A stretch of 64,000 bases of DNA from Gaiellasilicea sp963763755 (GTDB taxonomy: Bacteria; Actinomycetota; Thermoleophilia; Gaiellales; Gaiellaceae), in contig CAVXQE010000012.1 in the NCBI GenBank assembly GCA_963763755.1, forward strand, positions 620,001 to 684,000. Reading direction: 5' to 3'. The stretch's first letter is position 1. Each line of letters opens with the position of its first letter. Below are positions 37,399-48,619 of this stretch, in pieces. The position numbers were made by a program, and so were the translations under genes. Under the pieces are notes generated by a model. That model did not search any database. It saw only the letters and a program-made list of their open reading frames with translations, and was not told where the DNA came from.

Positions 37399-37605
37399 AT
37401 GACGGACGAGAACGGTCACTACGGTTCCAGCTACGTCCTGTTCGTCTGGTCTCCGGGCGGTTGGACGCTGCAGCAGCGCGAGGGCGAGCCGCCTCCGGTC
37501 GGCGCGACGGTCGAGAACGGCGAGACGCTCCTTCGGGTCAGCAAGATCGGCCCGTCGCCGCTGCCGGGCGACCGGCGCCGCTGCGCTTTCACCCAGCTCG
37601 CCTGA
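37399..37605 (+). CDS. Small hypothetical protein
   Basis: 68 residues: YVLFVWSPGGWTLQQREGEPPPVGATVENGETLLRVSKIGPSPLPGDRRRCAFTQ. Composition resembles small beta-rich proteins seen after signalling genes in this class. It begins 19 bases after the kinase stop, so it may be the third gene of the operon. No function can be given. Confidence 0.55.
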   Translation: MTDENGHYGSSYVLFVWSPGGWTLQQREGEPPPVGATVENGETLLRVSKIGPSPLPGDRRRCAFTQLA

Positions 37606-37642
37606 CCGCTCTTGGCGTGACGGCCAGGACCGTGTCCTTCGC

Positions 37643-37672
37643 GACATGACGGGGTCTGACCCCTGACATGTC
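37643..37672. terminator. Inverted repeat between convergent genes
   Basis: Arms GACATGACGGGGTC and ACCCCTGACATGTC pair almost completely, with core GGGGTC-TG-ACCCC. It lies between the small gene at 37399 and the FAD gene ending at 37685. Cores of the form GGGGTC-N-GACCCC are widespread in bacterial intergenic DNA, so this may be a mobile small repeat rather than a plain terminator. Confidence 0.5.
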
Positions 37673-37684
37673 CGCAACGGACGC

Positions 37685-38749
37685 TCAGGCGAGGGCGGTC
37701 TCGGCAGCGATGCGGCCGTAGACGAGCGCGGCGGCGAGGCCGCTGCCGTAGCCGCCGGTGAAGATGCCGCCCGCGTCGGCGCCCGCCGCGTGCAAGCCGG
37801 CGACGGGCGTCCCCTGAGCGTCGAGCACTCGCGCCCGCTCGTCCACCCGCAAGCCGCCGATCGTGTGCGTGACGGCTGCGTGCACGCGCACGGCCGTGAA
37901 CGGAGGCGTCACGAGCTTCGGCGAGGCCGGAAGCACGAAGGGGAGCTCGTCGGCCGGGCGGACGTCGCCGCCCGCGGCCCGCGCGACCTCGATTGCGTCC
38001 GCGACCGTGCCGTACGGAGTCCGCCGTCCCAGAGCGGCCGCATCGACCACGTACCAGGCCACACCGCCCGGAAAGCGCTGCACGATGTCGCTCTCGTGCC
38101 AGGCCGCCTCGCCCAGGTCGGCACCGGCGTCGTCGAGCACGAGCGCGTGCCGGGCGTAGAGCTGCGAGGCCGAGACGAATTCGTTCTCCGGCACCTCTCC
38201 GGGCATCGCCCGACCGTAGAACTCGTCCATCCCCTCGCTCGCCGCGGCTCCGAACCGGAGCGCGTGGTCGAGCCCCTCGCCCGCGCTCCACGGGTTCGCA
38301 CGCAAGAGCAGGCCGCGCTCGCGCGCGAGCCGCGCGCCGAAGCCTCCGGTCGCGAGTACGTCTGCCTCCGCAAAGGGCGCCTCCAGCCGTACGTCCCCCG
38401 CTGCCCGGACGAGCACGTCGGTGAGTGCGCGTGGGTCGTACCGACGCCCGACAGTCCGCGGGTTTCCGGTCTCGACCGCGACCGGGCTCGCCCCGAGTGA
38501 CTCGAGCCAGTCGAGCGCGTCGTCGAGCTCGTCGACGATCCGTCGCTGCAGTGCCGGATCGCCGCCCGGGCACTCTCGGCGAAAGTCCTCGGTGCTCCGA
38601 TGCCGCCACACGACGCCGCTCGAAAGCAGCATCGAGCCGCCCGGGCGGTCGCCCTTTTCGAGGACGACGGGCGACGCGCCGAGCTCACGCGCGCGGGCGG
38701 CAGCCACGAGGCCGGCCATGCCGGCACCGGCGACGGTGAGGTCTTTCAG
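37685..38749 (-). CDS. FAD-dependent oxidoreductase (fumarate reductase/KstD-like)
   Basis: About 355 residues. The FAD Rossmann motif VAGAGMAGLVAAARARELG with LEKGDRPGGS follows within a few residues of the start; ATGGFGARLARERG in the middle and the C-terminal THTIGGLRVDERARVLDAQGTPVAGLHAAGADAGGIFTGGYGSGLAAALVYGR bind FAD and match fumarate-reductase/3-ketosteroid-dehydrogenase flavoproteins. The first ATG (38719) cuts the FAD motif, and no ATG, GTG or TTG lies upstream in frame. A CTG at 38749 overlapping the VOC gene stop (CTGA) is the best start. It is short for the family, so the capping domain is reduced. Confidence 0.8.
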   Translation of the reverse strand: MKDLTVAGAGMAGLVAAARARELGASPVVLEKGDRPGGSMLLSSGVVWRHRSTEDFRRECPGGDPALQRRIVDELDDALDWLESLGASPVAVETGNPRTVGRRYDPRALTDVLVRAAGDVRLEAPFAEADVLATGGFGARLARERGLLLRANPWSAGEGLDHALRFGAAASEGMDEFYGRAMPGEVPENEFVSASQLYARHALVLDDAGADLGEAAWHESDIVQRFPGGVAWYVVDAAALGRRTPYGTVADAIEVARAAGGDVRPADELPFVLPASPKLVTPPFTAVRVHAAVTHTIGGLRVDERARVLDAQGTPVAGLHAAGADAGGIFTGGYGSGLAAALVYGRIAAETALA

Positions 38750-39384
38750 GTGAGCGAGAACGAGGGCTTGTGCTCGACGTACTCGAGCTTCACCCGGTCG
38801 GGCCCCCAGACGAAGAGCGCGATCGTGTTCGGGGCGTCGACGAGGTCGTCGATCTCGATGCCGAGGTCCTCCGCATCGGCCCGGTGCTCCTCGACCGAGT
38901 CGACGAGGACGCCGAGGTGGTTCAGGAGCGGCCGCTCCGGATCGCCGGGATCACCGGCGACCAGCTCGAGGAAAGCGCCGCCCACCTCCAGCCGGCCGTC
39001 GCCGGCCGGTGTGAAGCCGAGCGTCTGCCATTGCGCGGCCGCCGCGACCGGATCGTTCGAGACGAGCGCGACGTGGTCGAGGTCGAGCTCCGAGTCGGTG
39101 TCGGCTTCGACCAGCACGATCTCGAGCCCCTCGCCCAGGTCGACGGTCGCGTCGCGACCGTCCAGCGACGAGACACGCAGGCCGATCCGAGCGAGCGGCC
39201 CGCGCTCGCGCGGGCCCTCCGCATCGAAGAGCGTGAGCTTGCCGCGGCGAGCATCGGCGCCGAGCAGCGTGAAGCGATCGGTCTGCTCGATCACGCGCAC
39301 GCCGAGCCGCTCGACCGCCACCTCGGCCATCCGGTGGCGGTCTGCGACCCAGAGCGCAACATGATCGAGAGTGCGCGGATTCAC
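38746..39384 (-). CDS. Glyoxalase/bleomycin-resistance (VOC) superfamily protein, two domains
   Basis: 212 residues forming two VOC halves: PRTLDHVALWVADRH with a metal-type His and EQTDRFTLLGADARRGKLTLFDAEG, and ELDLDHVALVSNDPVAAAAQW with PLLNHLGVLVDSVEEHRADAEDLG, ending VWGPDRVKLEYVEHKP (metal Glu). Members are dioxygenases or isomerases. The GTG at 39384 (VNPRTLDHV) is chosen. It is coupled to the FAD oxidoreductase by a 4-base overlap, suggesting a two-step catabolic pair. Confidence 0.8.
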   Translation of the reverse strand: MNPRTLDHVALWVADRHRMAEVAVERLGVRVIEQTDRFTLLGADARRGKLTLFDAEGPRERGPLARIGLRVSSLDGRDATVDLGEGLEIVLVEADTDSELDLDHVALVSNDPVAAAAQWQTLGFTPAGDGRLEVGGAFLELVAGDPGDPERPLLNHLGVLVDSVEEHRADAEDLGIEIDDLVDAPNTIALFVWGPDRVKLEYVEHKPSFSLT

Positions 39385-39409
39385 GTTGCGAGGATAGCCG
39401 TCAGGGGTC

Positions 39410-39748
39410 TCAACGCTTCTTCGCGTCCACGGCACGCTGCAGCTGCGCCTTGTTCATCTTGGAGCGGTTCTGGATACCCAGGTCCTTGGCCTCCTCGTAC
39501 AACTGGTCGCGGGTACGCCCCTTCGCGCGGCGCGTCCCCGAGCGAAGGCCCCCGCGGCGGCTCGAGGAGATGTCGGTGCGGGAGAGCCGCGACGACTCGC
39601 GCGCTTCCCCGGACCGCGCCCGCTCCTTGTTGACCGTGCGCGCGGCGATCTCCTTCGCCTTGTCCTCCGAGGTGCCCTGCTCGCGCAGGCCTTCCTTGAT
39701 GTGCTCGTATTGGCGCTCGCGCTTCGCGTTCCAGGCTTGTTGTGGCAT
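39410..39748 (-). CDS. Rho-N domain small basic protein
   Basis: 112 residues. The first half (WNAKRERQYEHIKEGLREQGTSEDKAKEIAARTVNKERAR) is a common small stress-protein domain; the C-terminal RTRDQLYEEAKDLGIQNRSKMNKAQLQRAVDAKK is a Rho N-terminal (SAP-like) nucleic-acid-binding helix set. Probably binds DNA or RNA. The ATG at 39748 has a strong ribosome binding site (GGAGGGG, 4 bases upstream), inside a CCTTCGT/ACGAAGG hairpin. Confidence 0.7.
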   Translation of the reverse strand: MPQQAWNAKRERQYEHIKEGLREQGTSEDKAKEIAARTVNKERARSGEARESSRLSRTDISSSRRGGLRSGTRRAKGRTRDQLYEEAKDLGIQNRSKMNKAQLQRAVDAKKR

Positions 39749-39801
39749 GACCCCTCCTTCGTGTCGGGAACGAAGGCGGTTCTTACCCGTTCCGGTGAGC
39801 C

Positions 39802-40116
39802 TTATTCGCCGCCGTCGAGCGGAGGGTTCTGGACGTTGTGCTCGGTCGCGTACTCGTCGACGAGCTGGTCGATCACCTCGGCGCCCTTGTCGTAGGCGTA
39901 GTTGATCGCCACGAACGGCTCCCACTTGTCCGGGAGCGCGTCCTCGGGAAAGATCGCCTCCACCGGGCACTCCGGCTCGCAGGCGCCGCAGTCGATGCAC
40001 TCCTCCGGGTCGATGACCAGCACACGCCCGAATTCGTGGATGCAGTCGACCGGGCAGACGTCGACGCACGAGCGATCTTTGATGTCGATGCACGGCTCGG
40101 CGATGATGTACGTCAC
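39802..40116 (-). CDS. fdxA: Seven-iron ferredoxin (FdxA-like)
   Basis: 104 residues. Two cluster sites: CIDIKDRSCVDVCPVDCI and CIDCGACEPECPVEAIFPED, giving the 3Fe-4S plus 4Fe-4S pattern of actinobacterial FdxA. The C-terminal WEPFVAINYAYDKGAEVIDQLV is typical of the long form. Electron carrier in the cytoplasm. Start GTG at 40116; the longer frame upstream is antisense noise. Confidence 0.93.
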   Translation of the reverse strand: MTYIIAEPCIDIKDRSCVDVCPVDCIHEFGRVLVIDPEECIDCGACEPECPVEAIFPEDALPDKWEPFVAINYAYDKGAEVIDQLVDEYATEHNVQNPPLDGGE

Positions 40117-40139
40117 GGCGGCGAGTGTATCGACCGAGC

Positions 40140-40454
40140 TCAGACAGACGGTGCGGTCAACTCGGCGACGATCTCCGGCACTCGCTCGACCAGTGCGGAC
40201 TTCACGACCACCTGGTCGAAACCGGCCGTGTGCGCACGTTGGAGCCCCGCCTTGTCCGTGTGATTCGTGAAACCGAGGATCGGAATGTCGGGCCACGAGT
40301 CCACGACTTCCTCGGGCTCGACGCGCGCGATGTCCACGATCACGAGGTCCGGCGGATGGATGCTGTCGGTCGTGATCAGGCGATGCCCGTCCAGCAAGGC
40401 TTCGAGCTTCCCCCGGAAGAAGAGATCGACCCCTGCGAGCAGGATGGTCGCCAC
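40140..40454 (-). CDS. Stand-alone receiver-like domain, incomplete acidic pocket
   Basis: 104 residues. Resembles a single CheY-like receiver: candidate phospho-acceptor Asp in LVIVDIARV, Thr in LGFTNHTD, and Lys in VVVKSALVE. The N-terminal acidic pair is replaced by LLAGVDLF, so Mg2+ binding and phosphorylation are doubtful. It lies between the ferredoxin and CcdA genes, on the same strand. Function unknown. Confidence 0.6.
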   Translation of the reverse strand: MATILLAGVDLFFRGKLEALLDGHRLITTDSIHPPDLVIVDIARVEPEEVVDSWPDIPILGFTNHTDKAGLQRAHTAGFDQVVVKSALVERVPEIVAELTAPSV

Positions 40455-40492
40455 AGCGCCGAATTCTATCAGCGCGAGTGCGCGCGCAGCAG

Positions 40493-41209
40493 CTAGCCGC
40501 TGAGACCGAGCGCCTCGAAGATCCGGTTGATGTAGACGCGCAGCCGCCAGAACTCACCGGCGAAGAGGAGCGCGCCGAGCGCAACGAGGATCAGCCCGCT
40601 GACGAACTGAATCGCGACGTAGTGGTCGCGGATGCCGCGGAAGAAGCCCATCGCGGGCGCGAAGAGCGCCGCGGCGATCAGGAACGGGATCGCGAGCCCG
40701 AGCGCGTAGACGGCGAGCAGCACGGAGCCTTCCCAGACCGTGGCGGAGTTGCCCGCGAGGACGAGGATCGAGCCGAGGACCGGCGTGATGCACGGCGCGG
40801 CGCACACCGCGAACGCCCCGCCGAGCAGGAAGCCCGAGCCGCGCCGCCGTGCGCCCTGCACGAGCCCGGCCCCGACGAGGCGATCGGGCCACGGCAGCAA
40901 CCCCATGAACGCGAACCCGAAGACGATCAGGATGAAGCCGGCGACCTGCTCGAGCAGGAACTGGTTGCGCGTGAACGAGAGGCCGATCGCCGCGGCGCCG
41001 GCACCGAGGAACACGAAGAAGGTCACGAGCCCGGCGACGAACGGGAGGCTCGAGACGACGACGCGCCGGGCAGCGCCGGGCTCGCCCAGCCGCTCGGCCT
41101 CGACCGACGACACCGCGGAGAGATAGCCCGGAACGAGCGGCAGCACGCACGGCGCGAGGAAGGAGAGGAACCCGGCGCCGAAGGCGACCAGGACCGACGT
41201 GGCACTCAT
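40493..41209 (-). CDS. ccdA: Cytochrome c biogenesis/thiol-transfer protein CcdA
   Basis: 238 residues with six hydrophobic segments; FLSFLAPCVLPLVPGYLS and FAVCAAPCITPVLGSILVLAG hold the two reactive Cys in helices 1 and 4, the CcdA hallmark. Moves reducing equivalents from cytoplasmic thioredoxin across the membrane to the TlpA-like thioredoxin two genes upstream. It overlaps ccmH by 4 bases (ATGA). Confidence 0.93.
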   Translation of the reverse strand: MSATSVLVAFGAGFLSFLAPCVLPLVPGYLSAVSSVEAERLGEPGAARRVVVSSLPFVAGLVTFFVFLGAGAAAIGLSFTRNQFLLEQVAGFILIVFGFAFMGLLPWPDRLVGAGLVQGARRRGSGFLLGGAFAVCAAPCITPVLGSILVLAGNSATVWEGSVLLAVYALGLAIPFLIAAALFAPAMGFFRGIRDHYVAIQFVSGLILVALGALLFAGEFWRLRVYINRIFEALGLSG

Positions 41210-41658
41210 TCGAAGCGGGCGAGCTCGGCGTCGAGGCGCCGTTCGAGCTCCGGATCGAGCGGCTCGAGCCCGTCCGGGGGAGGCGCCTCGTCGTCGCGGC
41301 GGCGGCTCCAGTGCCAGGCGAGCGCACCGACGAGGACCGCCCCAGCGGCGAGTCCCGCGAGCGGCAGCAGCCAGGCAAGCCAGTCGAATCCCTTCCGCGG
41401 CGGGACCGCGAGCACGGTCGGCCCGAACTGGTCGACGAGCTTCGCCTTGATCTCGCTCTTCGTGTCGCCGGCGGCGATCCGGACCCGGATGTACGCCTTG
41501 ATGCGGCGGGCAGCCGGCGCGTCAGAGGTGTCGAGCGTCGTCTCGCAGACCGGGCAGACGAGCTCGGACTCGAGCTCGGCGGGGGTTGGCTTCACCTCGC
41601 TCGCGGCGGCCGTGCCCGCGAGCGCAAGCGCCAGCACCGCGAGGGCGAGAAACCTCAC
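41206..41658 (-). CDS. ccmH: Cytochrome c maturation protein CcmH-like
   Basis: 150 residues. Signal peptide (RFLALAVLALALAGTAAAS), CcmH redox motif ELVCPVCETTLDTSDAPAARR (CxxC), the helical bundle AYIRVRIAAGDTKSEIKAKLVDQFGPTVLAVPP, and a C-terminal transmembrane helix (WLAWLLPLAGLAAGAVLVGALAWHW). Keeps apocytochrome c cysteines reduced for haem attachment. GTG at 41658 overlaps tlpA (GTGA). Confidence 0.9.
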   Translation of the reverse strand: MRFLALAVLALALAGTAAASEVKPTPAELESELVCPVCETTLDTSDAPAARRIKAYIRVRIAAGDTKSEIKAKLVDQFGPTVLAVPPRKGFDWLAWLLPLAGLAAGAVLVGALAWHWSRRRDDEAPPPDGLEPLDPELERRLDAELARFE

Positions 41659-42206
41659 GCCGGGGCGAGCGCCCGCTCGATCCCGTCGTCGATGTCGGCG
41701 GCTTCCCGCACCGGCCCGGCGATGCGGTAGCGAACCTTGCCGGTCGCGTCGATGAAGTACGTCTCCGGGTAGCCGGTGACGCCGTAGCGCCCGATCGTCG
41801 AGCCTTTGCCGTCGTACACGTTCCGATAGGTGACGCCGTAACGGGCGAGGAACTTCCGAGCGTCGCCGCGCACGTCCTTCGCGTCGATGCCGACGAAGAC
41901 GACGTTCTTCCCCTGCCACCGCTTCGAGCCCTGCTGGAGCAGGGGCATCTCGTCGCGGCACGGCCCGCACCACGAGGCCCAGAAATTCAGGACGACGGTC
42001 TTCCCGCGCAGCGACGCAAACGAGAGGTCACCCTCACCGTTGAGGCGCTCGAGCGTCCAGGCCGGCGCGTGCGGGGTGCCGCCGCGCTTGAGCTCCGACG
42101 TGACCTCGCTCTCGCCCTGCGCGAGCTTCCAGCCGAGGAGCCCGAGGAGCGCTACGACGACCGCCACGGCGACGACCTGGGCGCCGAGACGCAACCGGCC
42201 GCTCAT
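41655..42206 (-). CDS. Membrane-anchored TlpA/ResA-type thioredoxin
   Basis: 183 residues. N-terminal membrane helix (GAQVVAVAVVVALLGLLGWKL), then a thioredoxin fold with TVVLNFWASWCGPCRDEMPLL (WCGPC), FVGIDAKDVRGDARKFLARYGVTY and the cis-Pro GVTGYPETYFID. Reduces apocytochrome or other exported thiols, with electrons from CcdA. ATG at 42206 overlaps the L,D-transpeptidase stop (ATGA), so these genes are co-translated. Confidence 0.92.
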   Translation of the reverse strand: MSGRLRLGAQVVAVAVVVALLGLLGWKLAQGESEVTSELKRGGTPHAPAWTLERLNGEGDLSFASLRGKTVVLNFWASWCGPCRDEMPLLQQGSKRWQGKNVVFVGIDAKDVRGDARKFLARYGVTYRNVYDGKGSTIGRYGVTGYPETYFIDATGKVRYRIAGPVREAADIDDGIERALAPA

Positions 42207-43274
42207 TGCAGGATGTAGACCGGCGTGCCGATGTCGACCTGCGTGAAGAGCCACTCGACCTCGGGGATCCGCATCCGGATGCAGCCGTGTGAGACCGAGT
42301 AGCCGATCGAGGCGGGATCGGGTGTGCCGTGGATGCCGACCGCGGGGCGGAGAGGCCCATCCAGCGCGTGCCGAGGGGGTTGCCGGGACCGGGCGGGATC
42401 GGCTCCGCGTCCTTCGCCCAGTCCGATGCCGGCGGATACCACCACGGGTTGCGCCACTTGACGACGATCTCGTACTTGCCGAGCGGCGTCGGGATACCTC
42501 GACTGGCCGGTGGCGACACCGAAGTCGCGGCGGAGCTTCATGCCGTCGTAGAGGAGGAGCTTGTTCAACCCACGGCGGATCACGATCACCTCACCGATCG
42601 AGGCGCGCGTCGACGTTGCGGACGATCACGTCCTGCTTGAGCGCGATCGGATCGCGTGTGTGCGTCTTCAGGCTTCGATAGAGGTCGCGCACGACCAGCG
42701 ACTGCCGAAGGCGCCGGCCCTGCTGCTCCTTCGTCACGAACGGCTTCGAGTTGCGCAGCTGTAGCTCGGAGTTGACGGCGGCTCGATCGAATCGTTTCGC
42801 GAGCGTTTCCGCGTAGCGCTCCAGGCGCGGCTTCGGCGCGGCCACCTTCAGCGGCACGTTGGCCCCGGGCGCGAACACGCGGGCGTGCTTGATCGCATCG
42901 CCGACGTAGGCCGACTGCGCCCAGCTGCTTCGGCGTCACGGTCAGCGTCACCTTGCCGAGCCGGAGCACCAGGGGCCGCGCGAAGAACGCCTTCACGGCC
43001 GCGGTCGCGTCGGCCGGTGACAGGCCACCGACCAGGACCTCGCCGCCGACGGTGACGCCGGCCGCGATCGTCGACGGCCGCGGAGTCGTGGTCGTCGTCG
43101 TCGTCGGTGGTGGTCGTGGTCGTGGTGGTTGGCGGGGGCGGCGGCGCGGTCGTCGTGCCGGTCGTCGTCCCCGTCGTCCGCGGTCGCGGACGGGGACGCA
43201 GCGAGGACCACCGCGGAGAGCACTCCAGCGGCCGCGCACGCAACGAGCAGGGTAAATGCGAGTCCTCGCCTCAC
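42203..43274 (-). pseudogene. L,D-transpeptidase with PG-binding domain, about six frameshifts
   Basis: Reconstructed exported protein of about 355 residues. Signal sequence RRGLAFTLLVACAAAGVLSAVVLA (GTG 43274), Thr/Pro-rich linker, a PG_binding_4-like domain (VGGLSPADATAAVKAFFARPLVLRLG), then VFAPGANVPLKV and the YkuD catalytic domain: KLLLYDGMKLRRDFGVATG, PTPLGKYEIVVKWRNPWWYP, IHGTPDPASIGYSVSHGCIRM (His and catalytic Cys of HGCxR). It forms 3-3 or lipoprotein cross-links in the cell wall. Frame changes near 43190, 43085, 42922, 42590, 42493 and 42345, mostly one extra base. Its start GTGA overlaps the reconstructed stop of the GDPD gene. Confidence 0.82.
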
Positions 43275-44059
43275 GTGGGCAGTGTAGCCACGGCCTCAAA
43301 AAGCCCGGGATCGTTCGTGATCACTGCGTCGACTCCGGCCGCCTCGAGCCGCGTCGAGCTCGGCCGGATCGTCGACCGTCCAGGCCCAGACGGCGGCGCC
43401 CGCGCCGTGCGCGCGCTCGACGCTCGCGGCCGACACGACCGCGTGATGGAGCATCAGCGCGGCGGCGCCGGCGCGCTCGATCATCGACGGGACGCGCGCG
43501 ACGATCGCCCGCCGCAGGGCAAGCGTGCCGAGGCGAATCGCCGGCTGAAACGCGCGCTGCCGCGAGACTCCGTACCGGTCCTCCGGATAGGTGAAGCCGA
43601 TCTGGATCTTCGGCGTGCGCGCAGCCACGGCACGGAGGCTCTCCCGGTTGAAGGAGCTGACGACGGCTCGCTCGACGAGCTCGTGCCGTTCGAGGGCATC
43701 CACCAGCTCGTCGAGTCGCGTCGTCAGCTTCAGGTCGACGTGCAGGGCCACGTCTCGCTCGGCCAGGAAGCCGAGCGCGTCGTCGAGCGTCGGGAGGTTC
43801 GGAGCGAGCTCTTGCAGCTCGGCGAGGGAGCGGTCGCGCACGGTGCCGACAGCCGCGCCGTGGCTGACCTCGGCGAGGTCGTTCGAGTGCGCGAGCACGA
43901 GCGGGCCGCCGATGAGGTCGAGCACGTCGAACTCGATCGCGTCGACGCCGTGCGCGAGCGCCACTTCGAACGAGCGCAGCGTGTTCTCCGGCGCGAGCGC
44001 CGCGGCGCCGCGGTGCCCGACGCGGATCAGCGGCCCGTCTCCTCGCAGACAGACCTCAT
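43271..44059 (-). CDS. Glycerophosphodiester phosphodiesterase, frameshifted at both ends
   Basis: About 262 residues after reconstruction. GDPD motifs: IRVGHRGAAALAPENTLRSF (catalytic His and Arg), GVDAIEFDVLDLIGGPLVLAHSNDL (metal Glu/Asp and second His), VALHVDLKL, and the late VWAWTVDDPAELD followed, after an extra base near 43360, by LEAAGVDAVITNDPGLFEA. The corrected stop at 43271 overlaps the L,D-transpeptidase start (GTGA). At the 5' end ATG 44059 overlaps the upstream stop (ATGA) but needs one missing base restored near 44036; otherwise a CTG there behind GAGGAG would be the start. Confidence 0.85.
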
Positions 44060-45577
44060 GGCGCGGTCGGTAGGAGGTCCTCGTCGAGCTCGCCGCCGCG
44101 CGCGGCGTACTTGACGATCATCCGGTCGGTCACCCATTCGACCGGCGCACGATCGTCGGTCCACGGCCGCTTCGCCTTCTCCGTCACCGGCCGGAGCTGA
44201 CGCGCGCAGCAGCTCCCGCAGTGGCCGAAGCGCGGCCGGTCCGCCTGCGACGACCAGCTCGGGCCGGAGCGCCGACTTCGTCGAACGCAAGCAGGATCTT
44301 GTTGAAGCGCAGCGCCGGCCAGACCGCGACCGACGTCGAACTCGTGGGTGAGCGTCCCGGAGATCCCGTCGAGCAGGCTCTCGTCGCCGGGCACCGACGC
44401 GACGTTGAGCGCGAGGATCCCACCCGGCTCGAGCCGCTCGCGCGCGAGCCGGAAGAACTCCCGCGTCGCGAGGTAGAACGGCACGTACGGCTGGTGGTAG
44501 GCATCGACGATGATCAGGTCGTAGCGCTTGTCCGTGCGGCGCAGGAACGGCCGCGCGTCGGCGTCGTACACCGTCAGGCGCGGATTGTCCTCCAGGCCGA
44601 ACCAGCGCCGGCCGACGCGGCTGACGGCCGGGTCGAGCTCGACTCCGTCGACGCGCGCCTCGGGATAGAACTTCCCGAGCGCGCGCGCGATCGTGCCACC
44701 TGCGTTGCCCAGTATGGCAACCGACCGGAGCGGTCGGTCGAGCAGCGGCGGCAGCACCAGGAACGCGTCCCACACGCCGCCGGTGAGGACCGTGTCCTGC
44801 CGCCAGACGGAGTGGACCGCGACGCCCTCGTTGAGCCTGAGGAGGCGGTGGCCGTCGGGCCGCTGCGACGACCTGGATGAACTGGTAGAGCGAGTCCTCT
44901 TCGTGCAGCAGCCCGGGCTCGGCCTTCACCGCCCCGGGCGGGAGCGCGACGAGCGCCGCGAGCGCCGCAGCGACGACGAGCACACGCGCGCCCGAGGAGG
45001 AACGAGGCGGAGAGCGCGAGCAGCGCAGCCGTGCCGAGCAGCGTCCGCTGCGTTCCCACGAGCGGGATCGCGATCAGCGCCGGGACGAACGTGCCGACGA
45101 GCGAGCCGGCGGTGGAGAGCGCATAGAAGCGCCCTGCCACGGCGCCGGCGGTTGCGACGTCGGTGATCGCCAGGCGGATCGCGAACGGCGAGACCATCCC
45201 GAGCGCGACAACGGCCGGGGCGAACAGGAGGAGGACGGCGAAGAACGAGCCGATCACGGCGCCCGCGGAGGCGTCGTCGAGATTGCCGACCGCCGCGTCG
45301 AGAAACGGCCGGGCGAGGAACGGCGTCAGCGCAACCCAGATCGCCGCCGCGAGAACGATCAGGCCGAGCAGGCGTGGCTCCGGCCGCCGGTCGGCGAGGC
45401 GCCCTCCGAGCCAGTAGCCGAAGGCGAGCCCGGCGAGCACGATCCCGATCAGGTTCGCCCAGACGATCGTCGACGAGCCGAAGTAGGGCGCGAGCAGCCG
45501 TGACGCGGCGATCTCGGTCGCGAGCGAGCCGATGCCCGCGCCGAAGACAAGCGCCATCAACGCCATCTGGGACCGCT

Positions 45578-45581
<4 letters not shown>
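44056..45581 (-). pseudogene. Membrane spermidine-synthase-like protein, five frameshifts
   Basis: About 507 residues when restored. The first half, in one frame from GTG 45581, is a membrane domain of about six helices (ALMALVFGAGIGSLATEIAASRLLAPYFG, GLAFGYWLGGRLADR, VVALGMVSPFAIRLA, ALSTAGSLVGTFVPAL). The second half is a spermidine synthase-type Rossmann domain (SVAILGNAGGTIARALGKFYPEARVDGVELDPAV, YDLIIVDAYHQPYVPFYLATREFF). The polyamine-site residues are changed (YHQPY), so it may not be an aminopropyltransferase. Extra bases near 44988, 44865, 44332, 44271 and 44203. It overlaps the phosphatase gene (GTGA). Confidence 0.82.
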
Positions 45582-48246
<2,665 letters not shown>

Positions 48247-48250
48247 CTCG

Positions 48251-48487
48251 TTAAAGGCCGAAGAGGCGTCCGACCTCACGCCAGATCGTGAGCGTGATCA
48301 GCACGCTCACGGCGATCAGGACGACGACGACGAGCCAGAAGCGCAGCCCGGCACGACGCCGGGCGCGGGATCGCTCGGTTCTCGCCCGGCGACGCGCACG
48401 CTCCTGCAGGTACGCCCGATCCACTGCAATCGGGTCGAAGGGGGGAGCGTCATCGCCTGGCGGAGTGCGCCTCGCAGGCTCGGCCAT
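48251..48487 (-). CDS. Small single-pass membrane protein
   Basis: 78 residues: an N-terminal Pro-rich and Arg-rich cytoplasmic part (DRAYLQERARRRARTERSRARRRAG) and one C-terminal membrane helix (LRFWLVVVVLIAVSVLITLTIW). No known family. It is immediately upstream of the SpoIIE-type phosphatase (4 bases between), so it may be a membrane partner of it. ATG at 48487. Confidence 0.6.
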   Translation of the reverse strand: MAEPARRTPPGDDAPPFDPIAVDRAYLQERARRRARTERSRARRRAGLRFWLVVVVLIAVSVLITLTIWREVGRLFGL

Positions 48488-48619
48488 CCGGAAAGTGTAG
48501 TGCGCTGGCGGCGGATCAGGTCGCCCAGCAGCCGTCGGGCACGGGCGGCGAACGGTCCGCGCACTCCGTGCCGGTACCCGGAGCGGACTCGACTTCGTCA
48601 GTCCGCGGGACCGGATCGT

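Noticed and set aside
43090..43200. Short tandem repeats resembling a CRISPR or simple-sequence array
   Set aside because: They are Thr codon runs (ACC/ACG on the minus strand) of the Thr/Pro-rich linker in the L,D-transpeptidase.
44034..44036. CTG start for GDPD
   Set aside because: It has a good upstream GAGGAG, but ATG 44059 makes the ATGA overlap typical of this operon if one missing base is restored; kept only as the alternative.
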